Assembly: GCA_964520905.1 (NCBI GenBank)
Contig: CAZFQL010000003.1
Coordinates: forward strand, 1-64,000
Length of the DNA stretch: 64,000 nt
Origin: JAGVIE01 sp964520905
GTDB taxonomy: Bacteria > Bacteroidota > Ignavibacteria > UBA10030 > SZUA-254
Direction of reading: 5' to 3'
This document shows, piece by piece, positions 45,259 through 54,205 of this stretch (the stretch's first letter is position 1; each line of letters opens with the position of its first letter). The notes under the pieces are model-generated. The model was given only the letters and a program-made list of their open reading frames with translations. It searched no databases and was not told where the DNA came from. The translations under genes were made by a program, and so were the position numbers.

Positions 45259-46335
45259 TTATTCTATCACAACATTTTCCATAAATGGTTCTATGAATGA
45301 TCTTTCTACAACGTTTCCTAAATTATAATTTCGAATCAAACCATATAATTCACGCACCGCAGAATACGGCATAAATCTAGCTTTCATAGAACGAAAAGCT
45401 GTTTCGTTTGCTTCCACAACAACTTTATTTCTTAGATTTTTATCAGCAACAATCGCATAGGTCATCTTTATCGAAGGGACCGTCTCCTTGAATTTCAACA
45501 TACGAGTAAGACCTGATGTAACTCCTGTACTATGTTCGACTTCAATTACCGCTGGTATATATTGAAAATCATGGCTGAACCATATACAATCAATTAAGGA
45601 CGCAGCTCTTTTGCTTTCATTCGAGTAAAGGATCTTCACCTGATCTAATGAAGGAATTACACCTTCCATTTTTCCAAGATTGATATTTTCAATTTGAATA
45701 GATCGATCATTTTTTGCAATCCATGTATGAAAATTTAAAGCTTTTCCTATCCTAGCTAATGCTACTTGCATTTGAGTGTGTGTTTTTTTAGCATCGATTG
45801 AATCGAATTCATCCCCCAGCATTGATTGAGTGACAACGATATTACCAAAATTAACATCTAACTCTATTTCAGATATGACTTGTTGATACTCTTTTACATT
45901 AATTTCGCCAATCCGATGGTTTTCGTTAGGACACCACATTATGTGTTTTTGTTTATTTTCAATCTGCCCAGTATATGGATTTGTTCTTTGAGGATAGCAC
46001 AAATAAAAATTCTTCGTGTAAGCAAGAAGCGTCTCTAACGCTGAACGACTATTGCCTCCTGCACTAAATAATCTATCCATATGAATCGGATAGTCTGGTT
46101 TATTTGAGAAAACTGATGCAACTGTGCCTAATTGATTTGTACTGATGCTACCTGTAGAACCACTATTTTCACCAGAAGAATTATTCCATCGAATAAACTT
46201 TATTGGTCCTTCTGGTTTGATTATCTCAAGGATTTTTATTTTTGTTTTTTTCTTGAAATAATCATACGATTTAGTCAAATCTAATTTAGCTATGGCATTT
46301 ATAACATCTGCGGTTTTTAATTCTGGCATATTCAT
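45259..46335 (-). CDS. Type II restriction endonuclease-like protein
   Basis: 358 residues. The C-terminal half has DCIWFSHDFQYIPAVIEVEHSTG, a D...E-x-E core of the PD-(D/E)XK class (variant with E in place of K), followed by GLTRMLKFKETVP. The N-terminal part contains ENSGSTGS-rich loops and two Cys near 110. It is the first gene of the two-gene operon with the methyltransferase, 2 bases apart; this gene order and context make a type II endonuclease the best reading. The exact family is not recognised. Confidence 0.8.
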   Translation of the reverse strand: MNMPELKTADVINAIAKLDLTKSYDYFKKKTKIKILEIIKPEGPIKFIRWNNSSGENSGSTGSISTNQLGTVASVFSNKPDYPIHMDRLFSAGGNSRSALETLLAYTKNFYLCYPQRTNPYTGQIENKQKHIMWCPNENHRIGEINVKEYQQVISEIELDVNFGNIVVTQSMLGDEFDSIDAKKTHTQMQVALARIGKALNFHTWIAKNDRSIQIENINLGKMEGVIPSLDQVKILYSNESKRAASLIDCIWFSHDFQYIPAVIEVEHSTGVTSGLTRMLKFKETVPSIKMTYAIVADKNLRNKVVVEANETAFRSMKARFMPYSAVRELYGLIRNYNLGNVVERSFIEPFMENVVIE

Positions 46336-46444
46336 ATCTCTCAGAATGTTTAATCTGATATTCTATTACTCATTAGCTTTTCAGTTGGGAGTTTGTCATT
46401 AAGCTCCGTTCGGTTCCAGAGCTTCGGGTGTGTCTTCATCCATC

Positions 46445-46529
46445 TGTCATTCCCGTCCCGACTTGTCGAGACTATCGGGAATCCAGAAGCATGGTTCTGG
46501 ATGCCCGCTAACAATCCGCGGGCATGACA
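46445..46529. repeat. Palindromic repeat, TGTCATTCCCG...CGGGCATGACA type
   Basis: About 85 bases with terminal inverted repeats TGTCATTCCCG and CGGGCATGACA. Inside are CGGGAATCCAGAAGC and its partner CTGGATGCCCGC. Elements of this shape are widespread in bacterial genomes as small non-coding repeats. The short ORF across it is not a gene. Confidence 0.8.
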
Positions 46530-46566
46530 ATGGAGGGTTGAAGATCGGCTGAACAATTGCGGCGGG

Positions 46567-46636
46567 CTGTAGTAGCCGATCACCAGATCGGCGAACAAAG
46601 CTTTCAACAAACGACGGTCGGTGACCGTCTACTACA
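46567..46636. repeat. Palindromic repeat with TGTAGTAG/CTACTACA ends
   Basis: Terminal inverted repeats TGTAGTAG and CTACTACA enclose two hairpins, CCGATC/GATCGG and GACGGTC/GACCGTC. It is probably another small palindromic mobile unit. Confidence 0.7.
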
Positions 46637-46637
46637 C

Positions 46638-46784
46638 AAGTGCCTCAGAAAAACAAAGGGCGTGAAACCGATGACCCTCTGACTTGAGGCACGTGGATGC
46701 CCGCCAACAAAGGATACACCAGCCACGCCCCTTTCGGGGCGTATGCTGGCTCCATCTTGTTGGCTGAAAAATTTCCACGTTTTT
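46638..46784 (+). ncRNA. Candidate structured RNA with terminator-like end
   Basis: Two consecutive domains. Domain 1: GTGCCTCA (46640-46647) pairs with TGAGGCAC (46685-46692), with AGGG/CCCT inside. Domain 2: CGTGGA (46692-46697) pairs with TCCACG (46774-46779), followed by TTTTT. Inside it are GCCAACAA/TTGTTGGC and CCAGC-CGCCCC-TTTC-GGGGCG-GCTGG. This looks like a stable RNA ending in a terminator, or a mobile palindrome. I do not recognise it as a known RNA class. Confidence 0.5.
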
Positions 46785-46930
46785 AAGTCAAGACAGCAGC
46801 CGAAGCTACGCTAATTTATTTAGTTATTTGTTAATCGTTATTAGTTAATTGTTGTTTTTTGTGTTAAGTTCAGTTAATACAAAATTTGTTGTATAAAGTA
46901 AGAAGCAAAACGCTTAATTCAAAATATCGA

Positions 46931-46992
46931 TAGCCACAGACTTTATGTCTGCGTTTTAGGGGCTTGGAGCGCGACCATAAAGATCGCGGCTA
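46931..46992. repeat. Palindromic unit before the pstC promoter
   Basis: Outer TAGCC/GGCTA, inner CAGAC-TTTAT-GTCTG and CGCGA-(CATAAAG)-TCGCG. It is the same design as the other palindromic units in the block. Confidence 0.6.
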
Positions 46993-47022
46993 CCGCTCAG
47001 ATAGTCCAATAAACACCCCCAT

Positions 47023-47066
47023 TTCTTAACAATTTCTTAACATTGCAATAATCTACGGGTAATCTT
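47023..47066 (+). promoter_or_regulatory. Tandem PhoB box (four 11-bp units) upstream of pstC
   Basis: Four 11-bp units in line. The first (TTCTTAACAAT) equals that at 41541, the second differs from it by one base, and the last begins CGGGTAAT. Core TAAC/TAAT at the same position in every unit. It should activate pstC, pstA, pstB and the following genes. Confidence 0.78.
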
Positions 47067-47129
47067 CATTTCATAGATTGTTATGCTGGATAATAGCGTA
47101 CATCATAAAATCAAGTCGTCTAAAACAAA

Positions 47130-48257
47130 TTGCTTCTGAACAGAACACAAACGAACGCTTTCTCAACTGATCGAAACACACGGTCATCCGCGCCTCAATA
47201 TACGGCTACAAAAATTACCGGTGTAAAGATAAATCTCCGGAAACGCTTTCGGATCGGTGAATTTATTGCGGAGAACATCATCAAAGGTGTCTCGTTCATT
47301 TCCTTTGCCGTAATTATTCTTATATTCGTTTTCGTCTTTCGGGAAGCGGCGCCAATATTTTCTCCGGCGAAACAAACATCTACCGACAAAACCGAATTAG
47401 TTCAGGAAACCTACGGCGAAGAATCATCTGTAACAAGCGAGACTGCTACTGAACAAAAAAATAAATCGGTGGAATCATCCGGATCTGAAGGTGAAGTAAC
47501 GGTTAATAATTTGCTCGGCAAAGAATGGCAGCCCGTTTCCGAAAATCCAAAATATGGTATTCTCCCGTTGGTTGTCGGGAGCTTCAAAGTCACATTTATT
47601 GCAGTTCTGATCGGTGCACCTATCGCAATACTCGCCGCGCTGTACACATCATTCTTCGCGCCGAGAAAGCTTAGGGAATTCCTGAAACCAACGATTGAAT
47701 TTCTTTCCGGATTTCCATCCGTAGTCGTCGGTTTTTTCGCGCTGGTCACTCTTGCGTCTTTCATGCAAAATATTTTTGGTTATGAGTACCGGCTAAATGC
47801 ATTTGTCGGCGGTATTGCACTTTCACTTGCAACCATTCCGATAGTTTACAGCGTAACCGAGGATGCTCTCTCGGCTGTTCCAAAATTTATGACTGAAGCG
47901 AGCTTAGCGCTCGGCGCAACTAAGTGGCAAACAGCTCTCTTCGTTGTTTTACCGGCGGCAACACCGGGCGTATTCGCGGCTCTTCTTCTTGGTGTTGGCC
48001 GCGCATTCGGCGAAACCATGATTGTGCTGATGGCAACCGGTAATGCGGCGTTGATGTCGATGAACTTCTTCGAACCAATCCGAACAATGTCGGCAACCAT
48101 CGGTGCCGAGATGGCAGAAGTTGTTTTCGGCGACACACATTACAATGTTCTCTTTTTGATCGGTTCGATTCTTTTCATCTTTACATTTATATTGAATGCA
48201 GTCGCCGAATTTTATGTCCGCAATAAACTCCAGAAACGATTTCAGGGGACGACATGA
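47130..48257 (+). CDS. pstC: Phosphate ABC transporter permease PstC
   Basis: 375 residues from a TTG start: an in-frame TAA lies at 47121-47123 and I see no better start before the first membrane segment. That segment (about 47-70) is followed by a Ser/Glu/Thr-rich periplasmic loop of about 75 residues, longer than in most PstC, then five more segments. The permease motif EASLALGATKWQTALFVVLPAATPG fits PstC. It overlaps pstA by 4 bases. Confidence 0.9.
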   Translation: MLLNRTQTNAFSTDRNTRSSAPQYTATKITGVKINLRKRFRIGEFIAENIIKGVSFISFAVIILIFVFVFREAAPIFSPAKQTSTDKTELVQETYGEESSVTSETATEQKNKSVESSGSEGEVTVNNLLGKEWQPVSENPKYGILPLVVGSFKVTFIAVLIGAPIAILAALYTSFFAPRKLREFLKPTIEFLSGFPSVVVGFFALVTLASFMQNIFGYEYRLNAFVGGIALSLATIPIVYSVTEDALSAVPKFMTEASLALGATKWQTALFVVLPAATPGVFAALLLGVGRAFGETMIVLMATGNAALMSMNFFEPIRTMSATIGAEMAEVVFGDTHYNVLFLIGSILFIFTFILNAVAEFYVRNKLQKRFQGTT

Positions 48258-49150
48258 AGAAGAAAATTGTCGGGGGGATGTTTGTATTTTCGACTTCTCT
48301 TGCAACGTTGCTGATTGTTTCAGCTATTGCTTTCATGTTGTTTGAAATCATCAGGGGCGGAGGGGGAAAGATATCGCTTGAATTTCTTACAGGCGCACCG
48401 GCTGAAGGAATGACCGCGGGCGGAATATTCCCCGCAATTATCGGCACGGTATTGCTGGTTTTTATTATGTCGGTTGCGGCGGTTCCAATCGGAACGATCA
48501 CGGCAATTTATCTCAGTGAGTATGCAAACCGCAGCTCAATCTTCACAAAGCTAATCCGCTTTGCAGTGAACACGCTGGCGGGAGTTCCTGCAATTGTCTT
48601 TGGACTTTTCGGACTTGGATTCTTCGTACAATTTGTCGGCGGCGGCATCGACAAATTTATTTCTGGAGACGCACAATTACATTGGGGTCAGCCAAATATT
48701 CTCTGGGCAAGTTTGACTATGGCTCTTCTTACACTACCTGTTGTTATCGTTTCAGTTGAAGAAGCGTTGCGGGCAGTTCCGAGAGATTTACGCGAAGGTA
48801 GTCTCGCACTTGGCGCTACAAAATTTCAAACGATAATAAAAGTAGTTCTTCCGAATGCTTATACCGGAATTCTCACAGGCGCCATTTTAGCGGTGGGTCG
48901 TGGCGCGGGCGAAGTTGCTCCGATTCTATTTACCGGAGTTGCATACTTCCTGCCTCATCTGCCATCGTCGCTATCAGACCAATTCATGCAACTCGGTTAT
49001 CACCTTTATGTTATGTCAACTCAATCGACCGATGTTGAAGCGACTATCGGAATCCAATACGCAACTGCGCTTGTTCTGCTTGCATTAACGTTTCTCTTAA
49101 ATTTCTCGGCTGTATTTTTACGATATCGATTGCGAGCAAAAGCGTTATGA
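48254..49150 (+). CDS. pstA: Phosphate ABC transporter permease PstA
   Basis: 298 residues with six membrane segments. The ABC-binding loop EGSLALGATKFQTIIKVVLP contacts PstB, and VGRGAGEVAPILFTG is a PstA hallmark. ATGA overlaps join it to pstC upstream and pstB downstream, so the three are one transcript. Confidence 0.92.
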   Translation: MKKKIVGGMFVFSTSLATLLIVSAIAFMLFEIIRGGGGKISLEFLTGAPAEGMTAGGIFPAIIGTVLLVFIMSVAAVPIGTITAIYLSEYANRSSIFTKLIRFAVNTLAGVPAIVFGLFGLGFFVQFVGGGIDKFISGDAQLHWGQPNILWASLTMALLTLPVVIVSVEEALRAVPRDLREGSLALGATKFQTIIKVVLPNAYTGILTGAILAVGRGAGEVAPILFTGVAYFLPHLPSSLSDQFMQLGYHLYVMSTQSTDVEATIGIQYATALVLLALTFLLNFSAVFLRYRLRAKAL

Positions 49151-49914
49151 GTATGACGACTGAAACTAAAATTATAACGCAGAATCTCAATCTTCATTAC
49201 GGAGAGAAACAGGCGCTAAAGAATATCTCGCTCGATATTCCGGTAAACCGTGTTACCGCGTTGATCGGTCCTTCGGGATGCGGAAAATCTACATTCCTCC
49301 GCTCGCTTAACCGTATGAACGATCTCATTGATAACGTAAGAATAGACGGCTCAGTTTTGATCGATGGGACAGATATCTATCTTAACGGCATCGACGTTGT
49401 TGAATTGAGGAAAAAGGTGGGGATGATTTTCCAAAAATCTAATCCGTTTCCAAAATCGATATACGATAATGTTGCATATGGACCGAGGATAAACGGAGTT
49501 CACGATAAGAAAATATTGGATGAAATTGTTGAGAAAAGTCTGCAGCGATCTGCTCTTTGGAGCGAAGTCAAAGACGATCTCAAGAAAAGCGGACTTGCAT
49601 TATCCGGCGGTCAGCAGCAACGGCTTTGTATCGCACGCGCCCTTGCGGTAAATCCCGACATTCTTTTAATGGATGAACCGGCAAGCGCGCTGGATCCGCT
49701 TGCCACATCGAAGATTGAAGAATTGATTTACGAGTTAAAAGAAAACTATACAATCGTCATTGTTACACATAACATGCAGCAAGCCGCGCGCGTGAGCGAT
49801 TACACCGCATTCTTTTACTTAGGCAGTTTAATCGAATATGACGAAACAAAAAAGATTTTTACAACACCTAAAGTAAAACAAACGGAAGATTATATCACCG
49901 GAAGATTCGGATAA
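49147..49914 (+). CDS. pstB: Phosphate ABC transporter ATPase PstB
   Basis: 255 residues. Walker A GPSGCGKST, signature LSGGQQQRLCIARAL, Walker B ILLMDEPASALDP and the switch His in VIVTHNM are all intact. It energises phosphate import. The start overlaps the pstA stop by 4 bases. Confidence 0.95.
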   Translation: MSMTTETKIITQNLNLHYGEKQALKNISLDIPVNRVTALIGPSGCGKSTFLRSLNRMNDLIDNVRIDGSVLIDGTDIYLNGIDVVELRKKVGMIFQKSNPFPKSIYDNVAYGPRINGVHDKKILDEIVEKSLQRSALWSEVKDDLKKSGLALSGGQQQRLCIARALAVNPDILLMDEPASALDPLATSKIEELIYELKENYTIVIVTHNMQQAARVSDYTAFFYLGSLIEYDETKKIFTTPKVKQTEDYITGRFG

Positions 49915-49935
49915 ATATAAGGAAGGAGTTAAATT

Positions 49936-50058
49936 ATGATCGCCCTTAATATCATGCTTCTCATTGCGGCAATTGTTATATCACTTATAGTGATGCTTAC
50001 TTTTCCAAAACTAATGGAATATCTGGACAGAAAACTTAAATCGGCTTCTGAGAGATGA
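49936..50058 (+). CDS. Small membrane protein (40 residues) after pstB
   Basis: A strong ribosome site (GGAAGGAG at 49921-49928) precedes the ATG. The product begins MIALNIMLLIAAIVISL and continues IVMLTFPKLMEYL, then a basic tail DRKLKSASER. It has one membrane segment of about 22 residues. It lies 21 bases after pstB on the same strand, so it is likely co-transcribed. It is too short for standard gene calling. I know no family; a regulatory or assembly subunit of the transporter is a reasonable guess. Confidence 0.65.
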   Translation: MIALNIMLLIAAIVISLIVMLTFPKLMEYLDRKLKSASER

Positions 50059-50254
50059 CGTTTGATTTTGAAAGATAGTTTTGGTCAAATGCTAAGATTA
50101 ACATCTAACCAAAATTGTGCATTGATGGTGCAGTTTTGATGGAAGAGTTGAGTTGGTTGAAAGGTGGAATTAAAAAGAAGATTTACTATATTTACAGGTC
50201 ACACATCGGATCTGTTCTGTGAATCGATTCCCCACATCTAAACAAAAATTTATT

Positions 50255-51601
50255 ATGAATACATTAATCAAAGAACAACTTAAACATTCACACGAGTTCA
50301 AAAAGCGTAGGGCGTTAAATTGGCTTACGCTTGGATTTACTTACTCGGCGATGTATATGGGCCGATATAATCTCTCCTTCGCAAACAAAGCGCTTTCTGA
50401 TACATATGGATGGGACAAGACGCAGATTGGAGCAATCATAACTGCTGCACTGACAATTTACGGGATATCTGCATTGTTCAATGGACCTATAGCCGACCGC
50501 ATCGGTGGACGCCGGGCAATGTTGATAGGAGTCTTTGGATCAGTAGTTTTTAATATTGTTTTTGGATTGGGTGCATATTTAGGGGTACTCGGGACGGGAT
50601 CATTGCTCCTCGCATACTTCGCTACAGCTTGGGCGTTAAATGCTTACTTTCAATCGTATAGCGCCCTTGCTCTCATTAAAGTGAACTCGGCATGGTTCCA
50701 CGTCCGGGAACGGGGGGTGTTCTCTGCGATTTTCGGATCGATGATCCAAAGCGGTCGTGCGCTTATTTTCATCATTGGTGGTGTCGCAGTAACAGTTCTC
50801 CCGTGGCAATGGGTATTCTTCATCCCTTCAGGCATCATGGTGTTCATGGGTTTTCTAACGTTCCGTTTTGTTCGCGATAATCCCGAAGATACTGGGCATC
50901 CGGCATTTGACACTGCTGATGCTTCAAGCGGTGATACGGAAAAGGTCAATATGAAATATCTCATGAAAAAAGTATTCACAAATCCCATCACCGTTACAAT
51001 TGCGATAGCAGAGTTTTGTACCGGTTTCGTTCGCCACGGATTTGAGCAATGGTTCCCACGTTACATGCAAGAAGCACAGCATCTTACACTCGACTCCGCG
51101 GTATTTCAAAAAGGCGCGTTTATCGTAGTTGTCGCCGGAATTGCCGGCGCATTTTCTGCCGGTATGCTCTCTGATTTATTATTTAAATCCCGTCGTCCTC
51201 CTGTAGCATTTATAGGTTACGTACTACAGATTATTTGTCTCGCCGTTGTGTGGGCTGCCCCAAGCCTTGAGTGGATCATCGGCGCATTCGTCCTGAATTC
51301 ACTGGGAATCAGTATGGTACACTCGATGCTTTCCGGTACGGCGTCTATGGATTTTGGCGGTAAAAAAGCTGCCGCGTCAGCTACAGGAATGTTCGATGGT
51401 ATGCAGTACATAGGTGGTGCGGCAGTTGGCTCGGGAATGGGATGGATGCTCGAAACATGGGGTTGGGGAACATGGGGACCGAGCATGATTGCGTTTTCAT
51501 TTATCGGGGCGGTGCTGATGTTGAAATTATGGAACGTAGTTCCTACAAAACATTCAGGTAACACAAAAATTTCCGGTGACCAGATTGATAAAAAGAGATA
51601 A
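50255..51601 (+). CDS. MFS transporter, GlpT/UhpT (organophosphate:phosphate antiporter)-like
   Basis: 448 residues from the ATG at 50255; a GTG at 50219 adds 12 residues of doubtful value. Twelve membrane segments. The GRYNLSFANKALSDTYGWDK start and the GPIADRIGGRRAMLIG loop between segments 2 and 3 fit the organophosphate antiporter family. These proteins take up phosphorylated sugars or glycerol-3-phosphate in exchange for phosphate. Its place between pstB and phoU supports a role in phosphate scavenging. PhoU follows within 25 bases. The exact substrate is unknown. Confidence 0.85.
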   Translation: MNTLIKEQLKHSHEFKKRRALNWLTLGFTYSAMYMGRYNLSFANKALSDTYGWDKTQIGAIITAALTIYGISALFNGPIADRIGGRRAMLIGVFGSVVFNIVFGLGAYLGVLGTGSLLLAYFATAWALNAYFQSYSALALIKVNSAWFHVRERGVFSAIFGSMIQSGRALIFIIGGVAVTVLPWQWVFFIPSGIMVFMGFLTFRFVRDNPEDTGHPAFDTADASSGDTEKVNMKYLMKKVFTNPITVTIAIAEFCTGFVRHGFEQWFPRYMQEAQHLTLDSAVFQKGAFIVVVAGIAGAFSAGMLSDLLFKSRRPPVAFIGYVLQIICLAVVWAAPSLEWIIGAFVLNSLGISMVHSMLSGTASMDFGGKKAAASATGMFDGMQYIGGAAVGSGMGWMLETWGWGTWGPSMIAFSFIGAVLMLKLWNVVPTKHSGNTKISGDQIDKKR

Positions 51602-51622
51602 ATCAAATATTGATGAGTGAAA

Positions 51623-52279
51623 ATGCCGCGCTATTTCGATAAAGAATTAGAAAGTTTAAAGACATCGTTGATCAAGATGGGCAGCCTTGCCGAAGAGGCT
51701 GTCCACATTGCCGTCAAAGCCCTGATCGAGAATGATATATCGTTAGCACAAAGAGTGATCGAAGGAGAGGGACGCATAAACACACTCGAGATCGAAATCG
51801 ATAATGCAATCGTCGATATCCTCGCACTTCAACAGCCGGTAGCAAGCGATTTGCGGTTAATTCTCGCGGCACAAAAAATAAACAACGATCTGGAACGAAT
51901 CGGCGATCATGCCGTTAACATAGCGGAATCCGTAATAACCATCCAGTCATACGATGACCGCCAGCAGCTTATTTTCATTCCAAAAATGGCAGAGCTTGCC
52001 GAACAGATGTTAAGAGATGCGCTCGACAGTTTCATCCACAACGACCCGGAACTTGGCAGGTCGGTGCTAGAGCATGACGATACAATAGATGAGTTGAATC
52101 GAAATGTGTTTCATCGAAGCGTCGAGAATATGAAAAACAATCAAAGAACGATTGAGATGGGCATGCACCTGACAAGGATAAGCAGAAACATAGAACGCAT
52201 CGCCGATTTAGCCACGAATATTGCGGAAGAGGTAATATTCATAGCTCAGGCAAAAGTCGTGAAACATCACGCTAACTAA
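51623..52279 (+). CDS. phoU: Phosphate signalling regulator PhoU
   Basis: 218 residues from the ATG at 51623 (a GTG at 51617 is also in frame). Two three-helix repeats with the metal-binding E/D-rich motif seen in PhoU: IEIDNAIVDILALQQPVASDLRLI with NNDLERIGDHAVNIAE, and later HLTRISRNIERIADLATNIAEEV. It connects the Pst transporter with PhoR and keeps the response off when phosphate is plentiful. Confidence 0.93.
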   Translation: MPRYFDKELESLKTSLIKMGSLAEEAVHIAVKALIENDISLAQRVIEGEGRINTLEIEIDNAIVDILALQQPVASDLRLILAAQKINNDLERIGDHAVNIAESVITIQSYDDRQQLIFIPKMAELAEQMLRDALDSFIHNDPELGRSVLEHDDTIDELNRNVFHRSVENMKNNQRTIEMGMHLTRISRNIERIADLATNIAEEVIFIAQAKVVKHHAN

Positions 52280-52368
52280 TCGATTGACATTCCGAATATT
52301 TATTCTCCACCAGTCTTAATATCTTACAGGGCAACATCTTCCATCCGGCTCTATCGGAAAAATTCGTA

Positions 52369-53610
52369 TTACCCAATAAGAACAAGCGGAATATGCAATG
52401 CCGCCCACACACCATAACGCAGCAAGGTAGCTTTCTGCAATTGTTTTGAGATTGCCGCAAAATATATTCCCTTCATAATTGTATTGCTCATTGCGGCGAT
52501 GATGATGGCGGAAACAAAAACCCGTTCGACAGAAACAGTTTGGTGAACCAATGATAGAATGAAGGGGTCGATATCTGCAACACCGGTGATGGCAGAAAGA
52601 ACTAAAAGTCCAACACTGCCGAATGCTTTTTGAGATAGAATTGTAATTACACTTAAACCCACGAAGAAAACTGCAAACATCATAGCCGGTCTTATTTCGA
52701 ATGGGTTTTGCAGTGTCGTTACCGGTGTGTCATCCTCCGAAATTTTCTTGTACTTAATCCCGATCACCATAAGCCCGCCGATGATGGATAGCAAAACCAA
52801 CTTCCACCATAAGAACTGAATAAATATTGGATTGATGAGCCAGATCAGGACAAGAATCCGCAAGTACATAATACTGCTCGCAAGAATCGATGCTTCAAGT
52901 GCGTTCGCACTTTCACCGGGGTGCCGCTTCGCAATTCTTGCCGTTGCTATTGCCACTGCCGTGCTCGATGCTATTCCGCCTAAAAGACCGGATAACCACA
53001 ACCCAAGTTTACTGCCCAATTTCTTTGTGAGAAAATATCCAACAAACCCGATAGTGGATACCATTATAACAATTTGCCAGATACGTGTTGGATTCAGCTT
53101 GAATTGTGAATACTCCTGATTGGGAAGTACGGGAAGTATGATAACTGTTACAAGTAAAAATTTCAATACTGCTAAAAATTCCGATTTGTCCAACCGCTCG
53201 ACGAAATTTTCAAGGTCTGCTTTTTCGGATAATAAAATCGTGCTGATGATACCGAGGGACATTGCTACCCAAACGTCGGTCAACATCGTCAGCGCGCCGA
53301 TAATAAAGGTGAGAAGAGCGGCTACCTCGCTTGTCGAGCCGATGCGTCCTTCTTTCAGTTTTGCAAGATAACCCACGACTGCTAGTGCAGTCACAGAGAT
53401 CATTCCGATCGGGAGCGCGAGACCAACGTTGATGTGGTGAAGCCACCCGCAACCAAAACCGTATAGACTTATTATAGTGTAAGTTCTTACGCCGGCAAAA
53501 TATTGGAACTTGCGGTCCGAGCTTGCACTTTCGCGTTCTAATCCAACCAGAAAGCCCAACGCAAGCGCCACCGCAAAGCGCAGTTCAAATGTCCATTCGA
53601 ATGTGTTCAT
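52369..53610 (-). CDS. MgtC/SapB-family membrane protein with DUF4010
   Basis: 413 residues with about 12 membrane segments. The N-terminal 130 residues are MgtC-like (ALALGFLVGLERE, FAGVRTYTIISLYGFGCGW, GSTSEVAALLTFIIGALTM), and the rest is DUF4010. MgtC domains relate to magnesium and acid adaptation; the function of the fusion is unknown. It converges with phoU and is not part of the pst transcript. Confidence 0.88.
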   Translation of the reverse strand: MNTFEWTFELRFAVALALGFLVGLERESASSDRKFQYFAGVRTYTIISLYGFGCGWLHHINVGLALPIGMISVTALAVVGYLAKLKEGRIGSTSEVAALLTFIIGALTMLTDVWVAMSLGIISTILLSEKADLENFVERLDKSEFLAVLKFLLVTVIILPVLPNQEYSQFKLNPTRIWQIVIMVSTIGFVGYFLTKKLGSKLGLWLSGLLGGIASSTAVAIATARIAKRHPGESANALEASILASSIMYLRILVLIWLINPIFIQFLWWKLVLLSIIGGLMVIGIKYKKISEDDTPVTTLQNPFEIRPAMMFAVFFVGLSVITILSQKAFGSVGLLVLSAITGVADIDPFILSLVHQTVSVERVFVSAIIIAAMSNTIMKGIYFAAISKQLQKATLLRYGVWAALHIPLVLIG

Positions 53611-53771
53611 AATGTCCTTATCAAATAAGAGTTATAGAAGGTAAGCATTCTCTCGTGAAAATTCAATTTAATGGGTTGAATCTTTGTCAGGAGAGCAAAG
53701 AATGTTTATCGGGCGATCTTTTAAATATTTTAATCGATACATATTTGAATGATATGGAAAATGAGATATCC

Positions 53772-53849
53772 AAACCCAGTATCCCATAAATAAAAAATCC
53801 CAATTGTTTTATCGGGATTATAGCTCCGCAGGCAAGATTCGAACTTGCA
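53772..53849. repeat. 78-bp direct repeat, copy B (tRNA 3' end and terminator)
   Basis: 78 bases that match 54128-54205 with a single mismatch. The block includes the 3' end of the tRNA-Asn, its terminator hairpin and the first codons of the GIY-YIG gene. The period between copies is 356 bases. Confidence 0.9.
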
Positions 53850-53884
53850 TTCCGCACCTCTCAGTGCGGAATAACAGCCGGATG
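53822..53884 (-). pseudogene. Broken tRNA-Asn copy with an inserted hairpin
   Basis: The T-arm, acceptor 3' half and part of the anticodon arm (including GTT) match the intact tRNA at 54180-54251. The acceptor 5' half and D-arm are missing. A perfect hairpin (TTCCGCAC / GTGCGGAA with a TGAGAG loop) replaces the sequence after the anticodon. It is not functional. Confidence 0.85.
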
Positions 53885-53885
53885 T

Positions 53886-54143
53886 TTATATCTTAATTTC
53901 TCCTATCACGAGTCTTCGAATTTTCTCTTTCCTTTTCCAAGCTTTGATTGAATTTTCTATGCGAATTGCATCTTCTCTTGTTTCACATTCCTTTTTGTAC
54001 ACTAACTTCCACGGTCTATATCTTGCAGTAAATCCCTTCTCAATAGAGTTATGAAATTCCAAGCGGCGCTCAGGATTTTCTGATTGCCCAACATAATATC
54101 GATCGAACATTTCTGAATGTAGTATGTAAACCCAGTATCCCAT
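53886..54143 (-). CDS. GIY-YIG endonuclease-like protein
   Basis: 85 residues, the size of the YhbQ/UPF0213-type GIY-YIG proteins. The core is MGYWVYILHSE at 1-11, DRYYVGQSENPERRLEFHN at 14-32 and the Glu-containing EDAIRIENSIKAW near 57-69. It is likely a small DNA-cutting enzyme. The start codon is inside the repeat that follows the tRNA-Asn terminator, and the stop is one base from the broken tRNA copy. It is thus wedged in a tandemly duplicated tRNA locus. Confidence 0.85.
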   Translation of the reverse strand: MGYWVYILHSEMFDRYYVGQSENPERRLEFHNSIEKGFTARYRPWKLVYKKECETREDAIRIENSIKAWKRKEKIRRLVIGEIKI

Positions 54144-54205
54144 AAATAAAAAATCCCAATCGTTTTATCGGGATTATAGCTCCGCAGGCAAGATTCGAAC
54201 TTGCA
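54128..54205. repeat. 78-bp direct repeat, copy A
   Basis: Partner of 53772-53849, one mismatch. It spans the start of the GIY-YIG gene, the tRNA terminator and the 3' end of the intact tRNA-Asn. Confidence 0.9.
54146..54176 (-). terminator. Terminator of tRNA-Asn
   Basis: On the minus strand: an AATCCCGAT stem, short A-rich loop and ATTGGGATT, then TTTTTATT. The GIY-YIG start codon lies directly after it. Confidence 0.75.

Noticed and set aside
46350..46610. 86-codon ORF upstream of the restriction gene
   Set aside because: It runs through the palindromic TGTCATTCCCG element and has no family features.
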